A stretch of 46,838 nucleotides of DNA, taken from contig PLZU01000010.1 of assembly GCA_003152275.1 (NCBI GenBank), forward strand, positions 1-46,838. The letters are read 5' to 3'. Below, one piece after another: positions 33,299 to 42,287 of this stretch. The notes beneath the pieces were generated by a model. It was not told the DNA's origin, ran no database searches, and saw nothing but the letters and a program-made list of their open reading frames with translations. The position numbers and the translations under genes were made by a program. This DNA comes from Actinomycetota bacterium (lineage in GTDB: Bacteria; Actinomycetota; Thermoleophilia; Gaiellales; Gaiellaceae). The number at the start of each line of letters is the position of its first letter. Position 1 is the stretch's first letter.

Positions 33299-34351
33299 CT
33301 AGAACCTTCCGAGCGCCCCGACGCTCGCCCCGGAACTGATCGCGACCCAAGGCTGAATACTGAAACCCTTTTTCTGGGCTTTGGCGGCCTGTTCCGCGTC
33401 CGGCGCCGACTTCTTCGAGTTACCCCAATCAGTGAAGAAAGCGCCGATCACACCGGTGGCGATGCCTACACCCGCGGTCACACCGATCAAAATATTGGTG
33501 CGGTGCTGCTTGTCGACGCCCTTTTGGTAGAGCGAGTTGCAGTCGTCCGCCTGCGGCACGGCCTGACAGGCATCACGCACCTTGTTCGGCCCGGGATTGT
33601 TCTGCGTGTCGAGGCCACTCCAGACGGTGACCGCGCCGGATACTGCGGTCAGGCCAACGCCTACCCAAAACGCGACCGGCGGAAGGGCGCCGGAGTTGCG
33701 TGGGCCAAGGTCTGCGGCCTTGTCGCCAGCAGCGGCTGGCGCGACGTCTTGATGCGCGTCAGCTGGCGCAGCAACCGGAGCTGCGGGCGCTTGAAACTCG
33801 AGCGTGTCCGACGCGCCGCGCTCGCCCTCGGCCTGCTTGGAAATCGAGCGATCCCCCGACCAACCCGCGAGCACCGAATACTTGCCGGGAGCCAAGAAAA
33901 TGGTTCGTTCCGTCGATCGGCGGCCGGGTGCAATCTTGCCGGCCACCGTCACGTCACACGGGTCGTCGCACTTCAGGTCGAGCTCATACAGCTCGGCCTT
34001 GGCGCGCTGGACAATCCCGGGGGCGATCTTCTGGATGTTTGGGTCATCCGGATGACGAGCGAGCGCTAGCGCGGCAAGCGTCGCCGCGCGATCCAACTGC
34101 CCCGCTTTGTCACGCGCGCGGATGGCGAGTTCTAGCGCTGCTGCACTCGGTGCGTTCGCGTCAGCGCTTTCGAACTGCTCGGCAGCCTCGACGTACTCCT
34201 CCGACTTGTAAGCTTCGCGACCGCGATCGAAAGCCTCCGCAGCGGTGCGCACCTGAGCTGGCGTCGATTCGACGACCTCCTCGGCGGCGATTGCGTGCGC
34301 TGCGACGTGCAGAGCAACTGCAACGGCGGCGATACTGAACAGACCCTTCAT
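33299..34351 (-). CDS. Exported TPR protein with C-terminal membrane segments
   Basis: From ATG at 34351 the 350 residues start with a signal peptide (to about AHAIAAEE). TPR-like helices follow (about 32-110; AAEAFDRGREAYKSEEYVEA). A beta-rich region has CDDPCDVTVAGK and a PEGA-like GKYSVLAGW, then come an Ala/Pro linker and two membrane helices (FWVGVGLTAVSGAVTVW and NILIGVTAGVGIATGVIGAF). This build is common in myxobacteria next to Ser/Thr kinases. It is cotranscribed with the kinase. Exact role unknown. Confidence 0.78.
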   Translation of the reverse strand: MKGLFSIAAVAVALHVAAHAIAAEEVVESTPAQVRTAAEAFDRGREAYKSEEYVEAAEQFESADANAPSAAALELAIRARDKAGQLDRAATLAALALARHPDDPNIQKIAPGIVQRAKAELYELDLKCDDPCDVTVAGKIAPGRRSTERTIFLAPGKYSVLAGWSGDRSISKQAEGERGASDTLEFQAPAAPVAAPADAHQDVAPAAAGDKAADLGPRNSGALPPVAFWVGVGLTAVSGAVTVWSGLDTQNNPGPNKVRDACQAVPQADDCNSLYQKGVDKQHRTNILIGVTAGVGIATGVIGAFFTDWGNSKKSAPDAEQAAKAQKKGFSIQPWVAISSGASVGALGRF

Positions 34352-34512
34352 GGTCGTGGAAGACTCCCGAGGAATGCGACTTGCCGACACCAGGCTACAC
34401 CTTTACGGCCGACCCGACGAGCGCCCGATGACCGTAAATTAATAGCGTGAACCGGGCTTCGTTGCCGCTTTGTTTTCGATTCGCGCCGGCCCGCTCGCTG
34501 GGCTGCGACCCC

Positions 34513-34530
34513 GCCCCGCAAAGCGCGGGC
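34513..34530 (-). terminator. Hairpin downstream of the E2 gene
   Basis: GCCCCGCAAAGCGCGGGC forms a 7-base stem with one bulge and an AAA loop, about 80 bases beyond the E2 stop and before the TPR gene. There is no T-run, so it is only a weak candidate. An AT-rich stretch (TATTAATTTA on the minus strand) at about 34435-34444 may belong to the promoter of the TPR-kinase pair. Confidence 0.35.
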
Positions 34531-34609
34531 AAGACGACTGTACGCGGATGTAGGAGCCTGTCGGCGCGAGGGCCGCGGGAAACCCGGACCGCACTTCCGA
34601 AGCGAGGTG

Positions 34610-35959
34610 CTAGGCCATCTCGACGACGAGACGATCGGGCTCCTGCAGGTACGAAATAATCTCCTGAGCGAAGTTTGCACCGACGTCGCCATCGATGATC
34701 CGATGATCGAAAGAGAAGCTCAGGTTCATGATTTCGCCGATCACGATCTGGTCTCCGCGCACGACGGGCTTCTTCTTGATCGCATGGATGCCGAGAATGC
34801 CGACTTCCGGATAGTTGATGATCGGCGGCGCAAACAGACCGCCAAGCTTGCCCAGCGAGGTGATCGTGAACGACGAGCCGCCCAGATCTTCCTTCTGACT
34901 CTTGCCGTCACGCGCGGCACGCGCCACGCGATCGATCTCGCTCGCGATCTCCAAAATGCTGAGGCGGTCGCAGCCGCGAACCACCGGAACCATGAGCCCC
35001 GCGTCGGTCGAGGTGGCGATGCCGATGTCGTAGGTCTTGCGCAGCACGAGCTCCATCGCGGCTTCATCGACATTCGAGTTGATGCGCGGGTGACGCTTGA
35101 GTGCCGAGACCACTGCTTTGACGATGAAGGGCAAGAACGTGAGCTTGATGCCCGCCTTCTCGGCATATGGCTTCGCGCGATCCTTCAGGCTGGTGATAGG
35201 GCCGACATCGACTTCGTCGATGTAGTGGAAATGCGCGGCCGTATGCTTGGAGCGCGCCATGTTTTCGAAGATGCGCTTGCGCAAACCTCGAATCGGCTGA
35301 CGCTCGTCGGCGGTCTGGCGTGCCGGCGCCGGGCCTGGCGCGGCCGGCGCCTTGGCTGCGGGAGCCTGTGCGGCGTGCGTGGCGGCCGGCGCGGAAGCGC
35401 CATTCGCTAGGCGTTCGACGTCCTCGCGCGTGACACGGCCCGCGGAACCGCTGGGTTCGACGCGACGCAGATCCACACCGAGCTCGCGCGCCAGCTTCCG
35501 GGTCGCAGGCGCGGCCAACGGCTTGTCCGCGTAGTACTCAGCACCGCGTGCCACCGCGGGCGACATCCCCGGCAGGGTCTCGCGGATATCACCGACGGCG
35601 CTCGCCACTGGCCCTTCGCTCTTCGCGGCCGGTGCGGGCGCTGCTGCAGGAGCGGGAGCGGGCGCTGCCGCGGGAGCTGCCGCGACGGGCGCGGGAGCTG
35701 CGGCGGGCGCGTCACCGGCACCGGTTTCGAACACGACCAGCACCTGACCGACCGGAACCGTATCGCCGACTTTGAAGCGCAGCTCGGTCACCTTGCCGGC
35801 CTTGGGCGCGCCGATGGTGACGGTCGCCTTGTCGGTCATCACCTCGACCATCTCCTGATTCTCGGCGACGTCATCGCCCGCCTGAACCAGCCAGTTGACG
35901 ATCTCGCCCTCTGCAACGCCTTCGCCGATATCCGGCAACTTGAACTCGTACTTCGCCAT
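34610..35959 (-). CDS. 2-Oxoacid dehydrogenase E2 (dihydrolipoamide acyltransferase)
   Basis: The 449 residues have an N-terminal lipoyl domain with lipoylated Lys44 in EVMTDKATV, an Ala/Pro linker (about 85-120), a peripheral-subunit-binding domain (about 148-185; RKLARELGVDLRRVEPSGSA) and the catalytic domain (about 220-449) with the active-site FDHRIIDGD. It transfers the acyl group to CoA in the pyruvate or branched-chain dehydrogenase complex. It is the last gene of the E1alpha-E1beta-E2 operon. No E3 gene is in the window. The lipoyl group would be supplied by the LipA encoded upstream. Confidence 0.93.
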   Translation of the reverse strand: MAKYEFKLPDIGEGVAEGEIVNWLVQAGDDVAENQEMVEVMTDKATVTIGAPKAGKVTELRFKVGDTVPVGQVLVVFETGAGDAPAAAPAPVAAAPAAAPAPAPAAAPAPAAKSEGPVASAVGDIRETLPGMSPAVARGAEYYADKPLAAPATRKLARELGVDLRRVEPSGSAGRVTREDVERLANGASAPAATHAAQAPAAKAPAAPGPAPARQTADERQPIRGLRKRIFENMARSKHTAAHFHYIDEVDVGPITSLKDRAKPYAEKAGIKLTFLPFIVKAVVSALKRHPRINSNVDEAAMELVLRKTYDIGIATSTDAGLMVPVVRGCDRLSILEIASEIDRVARAARDGKSQKEDLGGSSFTITSLGKLGGLFAPPIINYPEVGILGIHAIKKKPVVRGDQIVIGEIMNLSFSFDHRIIDGDVGANFAQEIISYLQEPDRLVVEMA

Positions 35960-36016
35960 GGGATTCTCTCGCTGGGATCAGGGTGCGATTCTTGTTTCGG
36001 GTCAAGCCTGCCGAAG

Positions 36017-36991
36017 TTACGACTTCGCGCAATCCAGCAAAGCCGGCAAAATGCGGTGGGAAAGCGGCATATACTCCATCTCCAAGGTGTACGGGAACGG
36101 CGTATCGAAGCCCGTCACGCGCACCGGGGGGGCTTCCAGGTGATAGAAGCAGCGTTCGACGACGAGCGAGACGAGCTCCGCGCCAAAGCCGCAGGTCCGA
36201 GGTGCCTCGTGCACGACGACGAGCCGGCCCGTGTGTTTCACGCTGGTCACGATCGTCGCGATGTCGACCGGCCACAGCGTACGGAGATCAATCACCTCCG
36301 CCTCGACACCCTTTTCGGCCGCCTTGGCGGCGGCGTCGAGCGCTTCGTACAGCATCGCGCCGTAGGCGAGCACCGTCACGTGGCGGCCGGGCCGCACGAC
36401 CTTCGCGCTCTCCAAAGGCACCAGGTAATCGTTCTCTGGAACTTCGCCCTTGGCCGCGCGGTACACGCGCTTGGGCTCGAAAAAGAGCACCGGATCGGGA
36501 TCTTGGATCGACGCCAAGAGCAGGCCCTTCGCGTCATACGGATTTGACGGGCATACCACCTTCAAGCCAGCCACATGGATGAACGCGGCCTCGGGGTGTT
36601 GCGAGTGATAGTGCCCGCCCTTGATGCCGCCACCGACGGGCGTGCGGATCACGAGCTTGGCCGGATATTCCCCACCCGAACGGTAGCGGTACTTCGCCAG
36701 CTCGTTGACGATTTGATCGTAGGCAGGCCAGATGAAATCGGCGAATTGGATCTCCACGATGGGCACCATGCCGTACAGCGCCATGCCCACTGCGCAGCCC
36801 ACAATGCCGTTCTCGCTGAGCGGCGTATCGACCACGCGGTCTTCGCCGAACTCCTCGCTGAGGCCGGCGGTGACGCGGAACACCCCGCCCACTTTGCCAA
36901 CATCCTCACCGAGCACCACGACGCGCTTGTCCTTGCGCATGGCCGAACGAAGCGCCTCGTTGATGGCCTGAACCATATTCATCTGTGGCAT
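36017..36991 (-). CDS. 2-Oxoacid dehydrogenase E1 component, beta subunit
   Basis: From ATG at 36991 (GGAG upstream) the 324 residues match E1-beta: MVQAINEALR, VVVLGEDVGKVGGVFRVT, DTPLSENGIVGCAVGMAL, VEIQFADFIWPA, and the C-terminal transketolase domain with EVIDLRTLWPVD and HEAPRTCGFGAE. With E1-alpha it forms the thiamine-diphosphate heterotetramer that decarboxylates the 2-oxoacid. The longer upstream open frame overlaps E1-alpha and is rejected. Whether the substrate is pyruvate or a branched-chain 2-oxoacid cannot be fixed from sequence. Confidence 0.93.
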   Translation of the reverse strand: MPQMNMVQAINEALRSAMRKDKRVVVLGEDVGKVGGVFRVTAGLSEEFGEDRVVDTPLSENGIVGCAVGMALYGMVPIVEIQFADFIWPAYDQIVNELAKYRYRSGGEYPAKLVIRTPVGGGIKGGHYHSQHPEAAFIHVAGLKVVCPSNPYDAKGLLLASIQDPDPVLFFEPKRVYRAAKGEVPENDYLVPLESAKVVRPGRHVTVLAYGAMLYEALDAAAKAAEKGVEAEVIDLRTLWPVDIATIVTSVKHTGRLVVVHEAPRTCGFGAELVSLVVERCFYHLEAPPVRVTGFDTPFPYTLEMEYMPLSHRILPALLDCAKS

Positions 36992-37025
36992 CGGTATAGC
37001 TCCGGGTCCGGAGAGGGGGACGTGA

Positions 37026-38159
37026 TCAGGAGTGAGAAGACGGAGCGCGCGGGCCACGTAATACTTCCGCGCATTGCTCTTGCAAGTGCCAAGGCGGCTT
37101 CTCATACACGTCTTCGAACATCGTTTCGAGAGACGGCGGCGGGGTCTTTTCCGCGACGGCCACGGCCGCACGGAAGCGCTGGTCGATATCGGCAATCAAG
37201 GCTTGCTCTTTGCGGTCGTCCCATTGCGCGCGTCGCTCGAGGTACTGCCGCAGGCGCTCCAGAGGGTCGCGCTCCGCCCACGGCTTGAGCTCGTCAGTGG
37301 CGCGGTAGCGGTTCGGGTCGTCGCTCGTGGAATGGCCACCCATGCGATACGTGATCGCTTCGATCAACGTGGCACCGAGCCCCTGCTCGCCACGGCGCAC
37401 GGCTTCACGCACTACGCTGACCACGGCGAAGATGTCGTTGCCGTCCACGCGCACGCCTGGAATGCCGTAAGCGGCGGCTTTTTCCGCAAAAGTGCGGGTT
37501 GCCGTCTGACGTTCGACGGGCACGCTGATCGCCCAGCCGTTGTTCCGACACAGGAAGACAACGGGTACTTTGAAAACGCCGGCGAAATTCATGCCACTGT
37601 GGAAATCCGTGGAGCTCGTCGCGCCATCACCGAAGTACACGAGGCTCGCGACGTCTTTGCCGTCAATTTTGGCGCCCCAGGAAAAGCCGACGGCTTGCGT
37701 GATCTGCGTACCGACCGGCGAGCTCACCGACGCATAGCCCGACGCGCGGTGCGTCGAGTGGTTTGGCATTTGGCGACCGAGCACGGTGTCGTTGGCGTTG
37801 CCGAACATGTTGTCGATGAAGACCTGCAGCGGCAGCCCGCGCATCAGCGCCGCGCCGAACTCGCGATAGCAGGGAAACAGCCAGTCCTTTTTGCGCATCG
37901 CAAAGGCGGCGCCAATGATCGCCGCTTCCTCGCCCAGCGATCCCACGTGGAAGCCGATGCGACCTTGGCGCTGCAGGGCGACCAGGCGTTCGTCGAGCTG
38001 CCGCGTGGTCACCATCCAGCGGTACAGCTCGAGCACTTCGCTCTCGTTCAGGCGCGGATCATGGCGAGGATCGAGCGTGGCATCGTCGGACAGCACGCGG
38101 ATGACTTTCGACGGCTGCTCCGGCCGAAAAGTCGCGGGAATATCAGGCATCATATCCAT
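37026..38159 (-). CDS. 2-Oxoacid dehydrogenase E1 component, alpha subunit
   Basis: The protein has 377 residues from ATG at 38159; other ATGs lie 6 and 9 bases downstream. The thiamine diphosphate motif is GDGATSSTDFHSGMNFAG to NNGWAIS. The phosphorylation-loop region is ITYRMGGHSTSDDPNRYR, and the N-terminal half has GSLGEEAAIIGAAFAM and YREFGAALMRG. These features match the group that includes Thermus and Gram-positive E1-alpha proteins annotated either as pyruvate or as branched-chain dehydrogenase. First gene of the three-gene operon. Confidence 0.92.
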   Translation of the reverse strand: MDMMPDIPATFRPEQPSKVIRVLSDDATLDPRHDPRLNESEVLELYRWMVTTRQLDERLVALQRQGRIGFHVGSLGEEAAIIGAAFAMRKKDWLFPCYREFGAALMRGLPLQVFIDNMFGNANDTVLGRQMPNHSTHRASGYASVSSPVGTQITQAVGFSWGAKIDGKDVASLVYFGDGATSSTDFHSGMNFAGVFKVPVVFLCRNNGWAISVPVERQTATRTFAEKAAAYGIPGVRVDGNDIFAVVSVVREAVRRGEQGLGATLIEAITYRMGGHSTSDDPNRYRATDELKPWAERDPLERLRQYLERRAQWDDRKEQALIADIDQRFRAAVAVAEKTPPPSLETMFEDVYEKPPWHLQEQCAEVLRGPRAPSSHS

Positions 38160-38206
38160 TCGGGGAAAACGAGGCTGCTTCGGGCAGTGCACCCGAATCA
38201 AACGCG

Positions 38207-38779
38207 CTACTCGTGGAGCGCGTGAGCGGCCTCCTCGATGGCTTGTTCGACTGCTGCACCACTTAGTTTGAATTCGGACGCGAGCTTGTCCAGGACCTCG
38301 CGCTCCACGGCACTTACCCCACCCGACACGTGCGCCAAGAGCGACGCGACGCGCAACACCTCGCGAGCGTGGTCCTCACGAGTGATGGTCCGCGCGACCA
38401 TTTGAATGCGCTTGTCCACGCCGTCCTCGACCAGTTGATCCTGCAGGTCGGCGAGCAACGCGGAGACTTGCCGCTCAGCTACCGCGCCCGCGCACGCCGT
38501 TGCTACGACATGCTGAAACGCGGCTTGCTCGGTAGCGTCGAAGTCTCCGTCGGCATGGGCGACCAAGAACGCGGATTCGACGACAGCTTCGAACAGCCGG
38601 GCAGCCTCGGGATCGAAGCCCGTCGGCTGAGTGAGATCTTCGTTGTCCGACTTGAAGCCGTACGAGCTAGCAGCCACCGCGAGCAGCGAAACCCGCGGGC
38701 CTTCCGCAGTAGCGTAGGCCGGCGCCTGCGTGAGCTGGCGCGCAACCTTACCTATCAGGCTGAAGTCCGGGGCGGGCAT
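38207..38779 (-). CDS. TerB-like helical protein
   Basis: The 190 residues contain a TerB fold (about 60-188) with two acidic-helix motifs, ESAFLVAHADGDFDATEQAA and ASLLAHVSGGVSAVEREVLD. These are the usual metal-binding pair of TerB/DjlA-N domains, though the second has Gly in place of the acidic residue. TerB domains occur in tellurite resistance and in many unrelated contexts. No other ter genes are seen. It stands alone between lipA and the E1-alpha gene. Confidence 0.8.
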   Translation of the reverse strand: MPAPDFSLIGKVARQLTQAPAYATAEGPRVSLLAVAASSYGFKSDNEDLTQPTGFDPEAARLFEAVVESAFLVAHADGDFDATEQAAFQHVVATACAGAVAERQVSALLADLQDQLVEDGVDKRIQMVARTITREDHAREVLRVASLLAHVSGGVSAVEREVLDKLASEFKLSGAAVEQAIEEAAHALHE

Positions 38780-38848
38780 CGGTTCGACTCAGTAACGGCT
38801 GCGCAGGCTAACCGAAGATCGCGCAGCCGTCATGTGGCCGGCCGACAA

Positions 38849-39850
38849 TCAGCGACGTACCAGGGACTCGGGCCGGATGAGCGCGGCGTGCTCTGCCTCG
38901 GGAAGTGCGAAAACGGCCGTTTTTCCGAGGCTACCAGCGCTTGCGCTCGCTGCTTGTGGGCGTAAGCGCGCTTCGACGAAGCCCTCCGCCGCGTGATAGC
39001 TCGATCGTACCAGCGGTCCAGAAGCGATGAATGCGAAGCCCATTTCGCGCCCCGCACGAGCGTATTCGTCGAACTGCTCGGGCGGCACATAGCGCTCGAC
39101 CGGGGCGTGCTTCGGCGTCGGACGTAAGTATTGCCCGAGCGTCAGGATGTCCACGCCAGCGTCACGCAAGTCGCGCATGGTCTCCAGCACTTCGTCGTCG
39201 GTTTCGCCGACGCCGACCATGATCGAGCTCTTGACGAAGCGCTCCGGCATGCGCGCCTTGGCGTGCGACAGCACGCCAAGCGAGAGGTCGTAATCGCAGC
39301 GTTGATCGCGGATCGTCGGCGTGAGACGTCGCGTCACCTCGATGTTGTGCGCGAACACGTCGGGCGCCGAGTCGACCATGGTGTTGATGTCCCGCTTTCG
39401 CCCGCCGAAATCGCCGACCAGAGTTTCAACCAACAAACCTGGACTGTGCTCGCGCAAAGCCAGTACCGCACGCGCCATGTGCGAAGCGCCGCCGTCGAGC
39501 AGGTCGTCGCGATCCACCATCGTGAGCACGACGTAACGCAGCTTGAGCTGCGAGATGGCACGGGCCACGTGCTCCGGCTCGCGCGGATCGACCGCGCCGC
39601 GTGGATTGCCGGTGGTGACGGCGCAGAAGCGGCAACCGCGCGTGCAGGTATGACCGAGCAGCATCACAGTGGCGGTGCCTGACGCCCAACACTCCGCGAC
39701 GTTGGGACAGCGCGCTTCCTCACACACCGTGTACAAATCGAGCTCGCGCAGCGTCTGCTTCAAGCGCGTGTAGTTCTCGCCGCCGGGCGCGCGCACCTTC
39801 AGCCAGGGTGGCTTCGGATCGTAGAGCTTCAGCGCACGCGAAGCCGTCAC
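38849..39850 (-). CDS. lipA: Lipoyl synthase
   Basis: The 333 residues carry both iron-sulfur motifs: CEEARCPNVAEC (Cys43, Cys48, Cys54, auxiliary cluster) and CTRGCRFC (Cys69, Cys73, Cys76, radical SAM cluster). The C-terminal GPLVRSSYHA supplies the conserved Ser ligand. LipA inserts two sulfurs into octanoyl chains on lipoyl domains. The GTG start overlaps the gatB stop by four bases. A 2-oxoacid dehydrogenase operon lies 690 bases downstream, giving the cofactor maker and its target near each other. A lipB gene is not in the window. The C-terminal extension after YHAAEGFVEARL is Ala-rich and slightly long. Confidence 0.96.
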   Translation of the reverse strand: MTASRALKLYDPKPPWLKVRAPGGENYTRLKQTLRELDLYTVCEEARCPNVAECWASGTATVMLLGHTCTRGCRFCAVTTGNPRGAVDPREPEHVARAISQLKLRYVVLTMVDRDDLLDGGASHMARAVLALREHSPGLLVETLVGDFGGRKRDINTMVDSAPDVFAHNIEVTRRLTPTIRDQRCDYDLSLGVLSHAKARMPERFVKSSIMVGVGETDDEVLETMRDLRDAGVDILTLGQYLRPTPKHAPVERYVPPEQFDEYARAGREMGFAFIASGPLVRSSYHAAEGFVEARLRPQAASASAGSLGKTAVFALPEAEHAALIRPESLVRR

Positions 39851-41280
39851 GAGGGGCCTCCCAAGAGTTTTTCGAAGATGTCGCTCACGAGCTTCGGGTT
39901 GGCGGAGCCGCCGGTCTCTTTCATGACTTGACCCATGAAAAAGCCGATCAACGCCTTCTTGCCGGCGCGGATCGAGGCGGCCTGGCTCGGGTGTTTCTCG
40001 ATCAGTTGCTTACACAAGGCTTCGAGCGCACCCGCGTCGGACACCACGCGCATGCCGCGTTCGTCGACGATGGAACGCGCGCTCTTGTCCGTGCCCTCGA
40101 GCGCAGCAAACACCTCTTTGGCTTGTTTGCCGCTGATCTCGCCGGCGTCGACCAGCAGAAGCAGCTCGGCGACCTGCGCCGGGGTCACCGTGAAGGTGGC
40201 CTCTAGGCCGTGCGATTTTGCGCCGCGCAGCACTTCATTGGCCACGAAGTTTGCGACCTTCACCGGCTGGTTGAAGGACTTACACACGGTTTCGAAGAAC
40301 CGCACATACAGCGGGTGCTGAGTCAGCGTCTGGGCCGTGGCGGGCGTTAAACCCAGCTCCGCCACCCAACGCTTGCGCACAGCGACCGGCAGCTCGCGCA
40401 AGCCGTCCCGCTGTGCTGCGATGAATGCGGCCTCCAGGCGCAGCGGCGGCAAATCCGGCTCGGGGAAGTAACGATAGTCATGCGCGTCGTCCTTGGCGCG
40501 CAGGGTGTGCGTGAGACCGGTGTCCGGATCGAAGCTGCGGGTCTCTTGTTTGACCTTGCCTCCGGCATCCAAGATCGCGGTTTGGCGGATGATTTCCGCG
40601 TCGATCGCGCGTTGTACGAACTTGAAAGAGTTGATGTTCTTCAGCTCGCAGCGCGTACCGAACTTCTCCGTGCCCACGGGGCGGATGGATACGTTGGCGT
40701 CGCAGCGAAAGCTGCCCTCCTCCAGGTTGCCGTCGTTCACGCCGACGAACACCAAGAGGTCGCGCATGGCGCGCAAATAGGCGGCCGCCTCGGCAGCGGA
40801 GCGCAAATCCGGCTCGCCTACGATTTCACAGAGCGGCGTGCCGGCACGGTTCAGATCCACCTGCGAATCCCCGGCGATGCCGTGCATGTTCTTGCCCGCG
40901 TCTTCTTCCATGTGCGCACGGGTGATGCCGACGCGCTTGCTCACGCCGTCGACGTCGATATCGAGGTGACCGTGCGTCGCGATCGGTTCTTCGAACTGAC
41001 TGATCTGATAGCCCTTGGGCAAATCCGGGTAGAAGTAGTTCTTGCGCGCGAAGATGCTCTTCTCGTGAATCGTGCAACCCAAGGCCAGACCCGCCTGCAC
41101 CGCGAATGTGACCGCCTGCTCGTTCAACACCGGTAGCGACCCTGGCAAGCCCAGGCAAACCGGACAAACATTGGTATTCGGCTCGCCCCCAAAGTTGGTG
41201 GAGCAAGGGCAGAACAACTTGCTCTTAGTGAGCAACTGCGCGTGAACCTCTAACCCGATGACTGGCTCGTACTCGGTCAT
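39847..41280 (-). CDS. gatB: Aspartyl/glutamyl-tRNA amidotransferase subunit B
   Basis: The 477 residues contain YEPVIGLEVHAQL, CPVCLGLPGSLPVLN, the FRCDANVSIRP motif and a C-terminal YqeY-like tail ending MGQVMKETGGSANPKLV. With GatA and GatC it converts Glu-tRNA(Gln) or Asp-tRNA(Asn) to the amide form. The zinc cysteines (CPCS and CPVC) are present. gatA and gatC are not adjacent in this window. It is coupled to lipA downstream; the 353-base gap before it should contain its promoter. Confidence 0.97.
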   Translation of the reverse strand: MTEYEPVIGLEVHAQLLTKSKLFCPCSTNFGGEPNTNVCPVCLGLPGSLPVLNEQAVTFAVQAGLALGCTIHEKSIFARKNYFYPDLPKGYQISQFEEPIATHGHLDIDVDGVSKRVGITRAHMEEDAGKNMHGIAGDSQVDLNRAGTPLCEIVGEPDLRSAAEAAAYLRAMRDLLVFVGVNDGNLEEGSFRCDANVSIRPVGTEKFGTRCELKNINSFKFVQRAIDAEIIRQTAILDAGGKVKQETRSFDPDTGLTHTLRAKDDAHDYRYFPEPDLPPLRLEAAFIAAQRDGLRELPVAVRKRWVAELGLTPATAQTLTQHPLYVRFFETVCKSFNQPVKVANFVANEVLRGAKSHGLEATFTVTPAQVAELLLLVDAGEISGKQAKEVFAALEGTDKSARSIVDERGMRVVSDAGALEALCKQLIEKHPSQAASIRAGKKALIGFFMGQVMKETGGSANPKLVSDIFEKLLGGPS

Positions 41281-41633
41281 TTGTCCGTGTGGAGAGGTCT
41301 AGCGCTGAACTGGGTGGGGTTCTAGCGGGCGCCTGGGTTTTTAGGGTGTGAGGGTCTTTGGCGCTCAGCGTCGATCGCATCTGGGTGGAACAGCCGGGCG
41401 CCGGTCTCGCCGGCTCTCGTAGGCCCAGCCTCATTCGCAGATCGTGATCTGGTCTCCCAAGACTTTTCGCTCGTTTTAGTTCCGGGCAAGCGGCTGAGCT
41501 GCTTGGCGCGCGCTTAGGCGCGAAAGCGTGCGGCGCTTTGCGCGCACCGGAGATGGGCAGGCGGCTGGGCTGGCTTCCGCGCGCCGGACGCGAGCGCGCT
41601 TCGCGCCAGGGAGGGAGAATCAGAGACGCGAGG
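41281..41633. other. 353-base intergenic region between nuoI and gatB
   Basis: No credible gene is seen on either strand. It lies after the nuo operon and before gatB, so it should contain a terminator and the gatB promoter. GC-rich hairpins cluster at 41518-41606. Two imperfect copies of a GCGGCTGrGCTG segment lie at about 41490 and 41560. No Shine-Dalgarno or consensus promoter is convincing. Confidence 0.6.
41518..41545 (-). terminator. Strong hairpin downstream of nuoI
   Basis: GCGCGAAAGCG pairs with CGCTTTGCGCGC as an 11-base stem with one bulged G and a TGCGG loop. A second hairpin, GCGCG-CTT-CGCGC, sits at 41594-41606, 28 bases after the nuoI stop. Neither has a T-run. They may end or protect the nuo transcript. 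Confidence 0.4.
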
Positions 41634-42287
41634 TCAGTGATGATCCCGGTCAAGACCGGGATGAGTGCTCTCGCCGGGCTCGTGGCGCGGGTTCGCGGTC
41701 AAATGGGAGCCATCGCGACCCGGAAAGGCCATCAAGAGCTCTTTTTCGAAGATGAACTGCTCACGCGAGTCATACGGGGCGGCGTGAATACCTGTGTCCA
41801 TGCGGATGGCGTCCACGGGGCAGGCTTCGACGCAGAAGCCGCAGAAGATGCAGCGTAGCTCGTCGATCACGAAGCGTTGCGGAAAGCGCTCGTAGCCGCG
41901 GCGCGGGTCGCCTTCGGGGTATTCGCCGGCTTCGATGTGGATGCACTGCGCGGGGCAGGCGGTCGAGCAACACAGGCACGCGACGCAGCGCGGCGCGCCG
42001 TCGTCACGCTGCGTGAGGCGATGCACCCCGCGGAAGCGCGCCGGGTACGGGCGCTTCTGCTCCGGGTACGAGATGCAGTTGATGCCGTCTTCGATGGCTT
42101 CCAACACCGGGTCGTTGCGCTGACCGAAGGCCATCTCTTTCGTGTTCTGAAAGAAATGCTTCATCGTGATGCCGAGGCCCTTGGCGATCTCGGGAATGTA
42201 GGTTTGCACGGAGGCGGTGCGCTGTGGGCGCGGTACAGGGGTGCCCACGACTTTTTTCGGACCCAAAGCTGCGGTTTCGTTGTTCAT
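41634..42287 (-). CDS. nuoI: NADH-quinone oxidoreductase subunit I (two [4Fe-4S] clusters)
   Basis: The 217 residues show two ferredoxin motifs, CVACLCCSTACP and CIFCGFCVEACP, which bind clusters N6a and N6b next to the quinone site. The preceding RFRGVHRLTQRDDGAPRC matches NuoI. A C-terminal tail of about 30 residues is His/Pro-rich and not conserved. The ATG overlaps the nuoH stop by four bases. Last gene of the visible nuo operon. Confidence 0.95.
   Translation of the reverse strand: MNNETAALGPKKVVGTPVPRPQRTASVQTYIPEIAKGLGITMKHFFQNTKEMAFGQRNDPVLEAIEDGINCISYPEQKRPYPARFRGVHRLTQRDDGAPRCVACLCCSTACPAQCIHIEAGEYPEGDPRRGYERFPQRFVIDELRCIFCGFCVEACPVDAIRMDTGIHAAPYDSREQFIFEKELLMAFPGRDGSHLTANPRHEPGESTHPGLDRDHH

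Noticed and set aside
35340..35720. Repetitive GC-rich stretch suggesting a tandem repeat element
   Set aside because: It encodes the Ala/Pro interdomain linkers of the E2 protein, which are normally repetitive.
38207..38779. Tellurite-resistance operon
   Set aside because: Only a single TerB-like domain protein is present; no terA, terC, terD or terZ genes are near.
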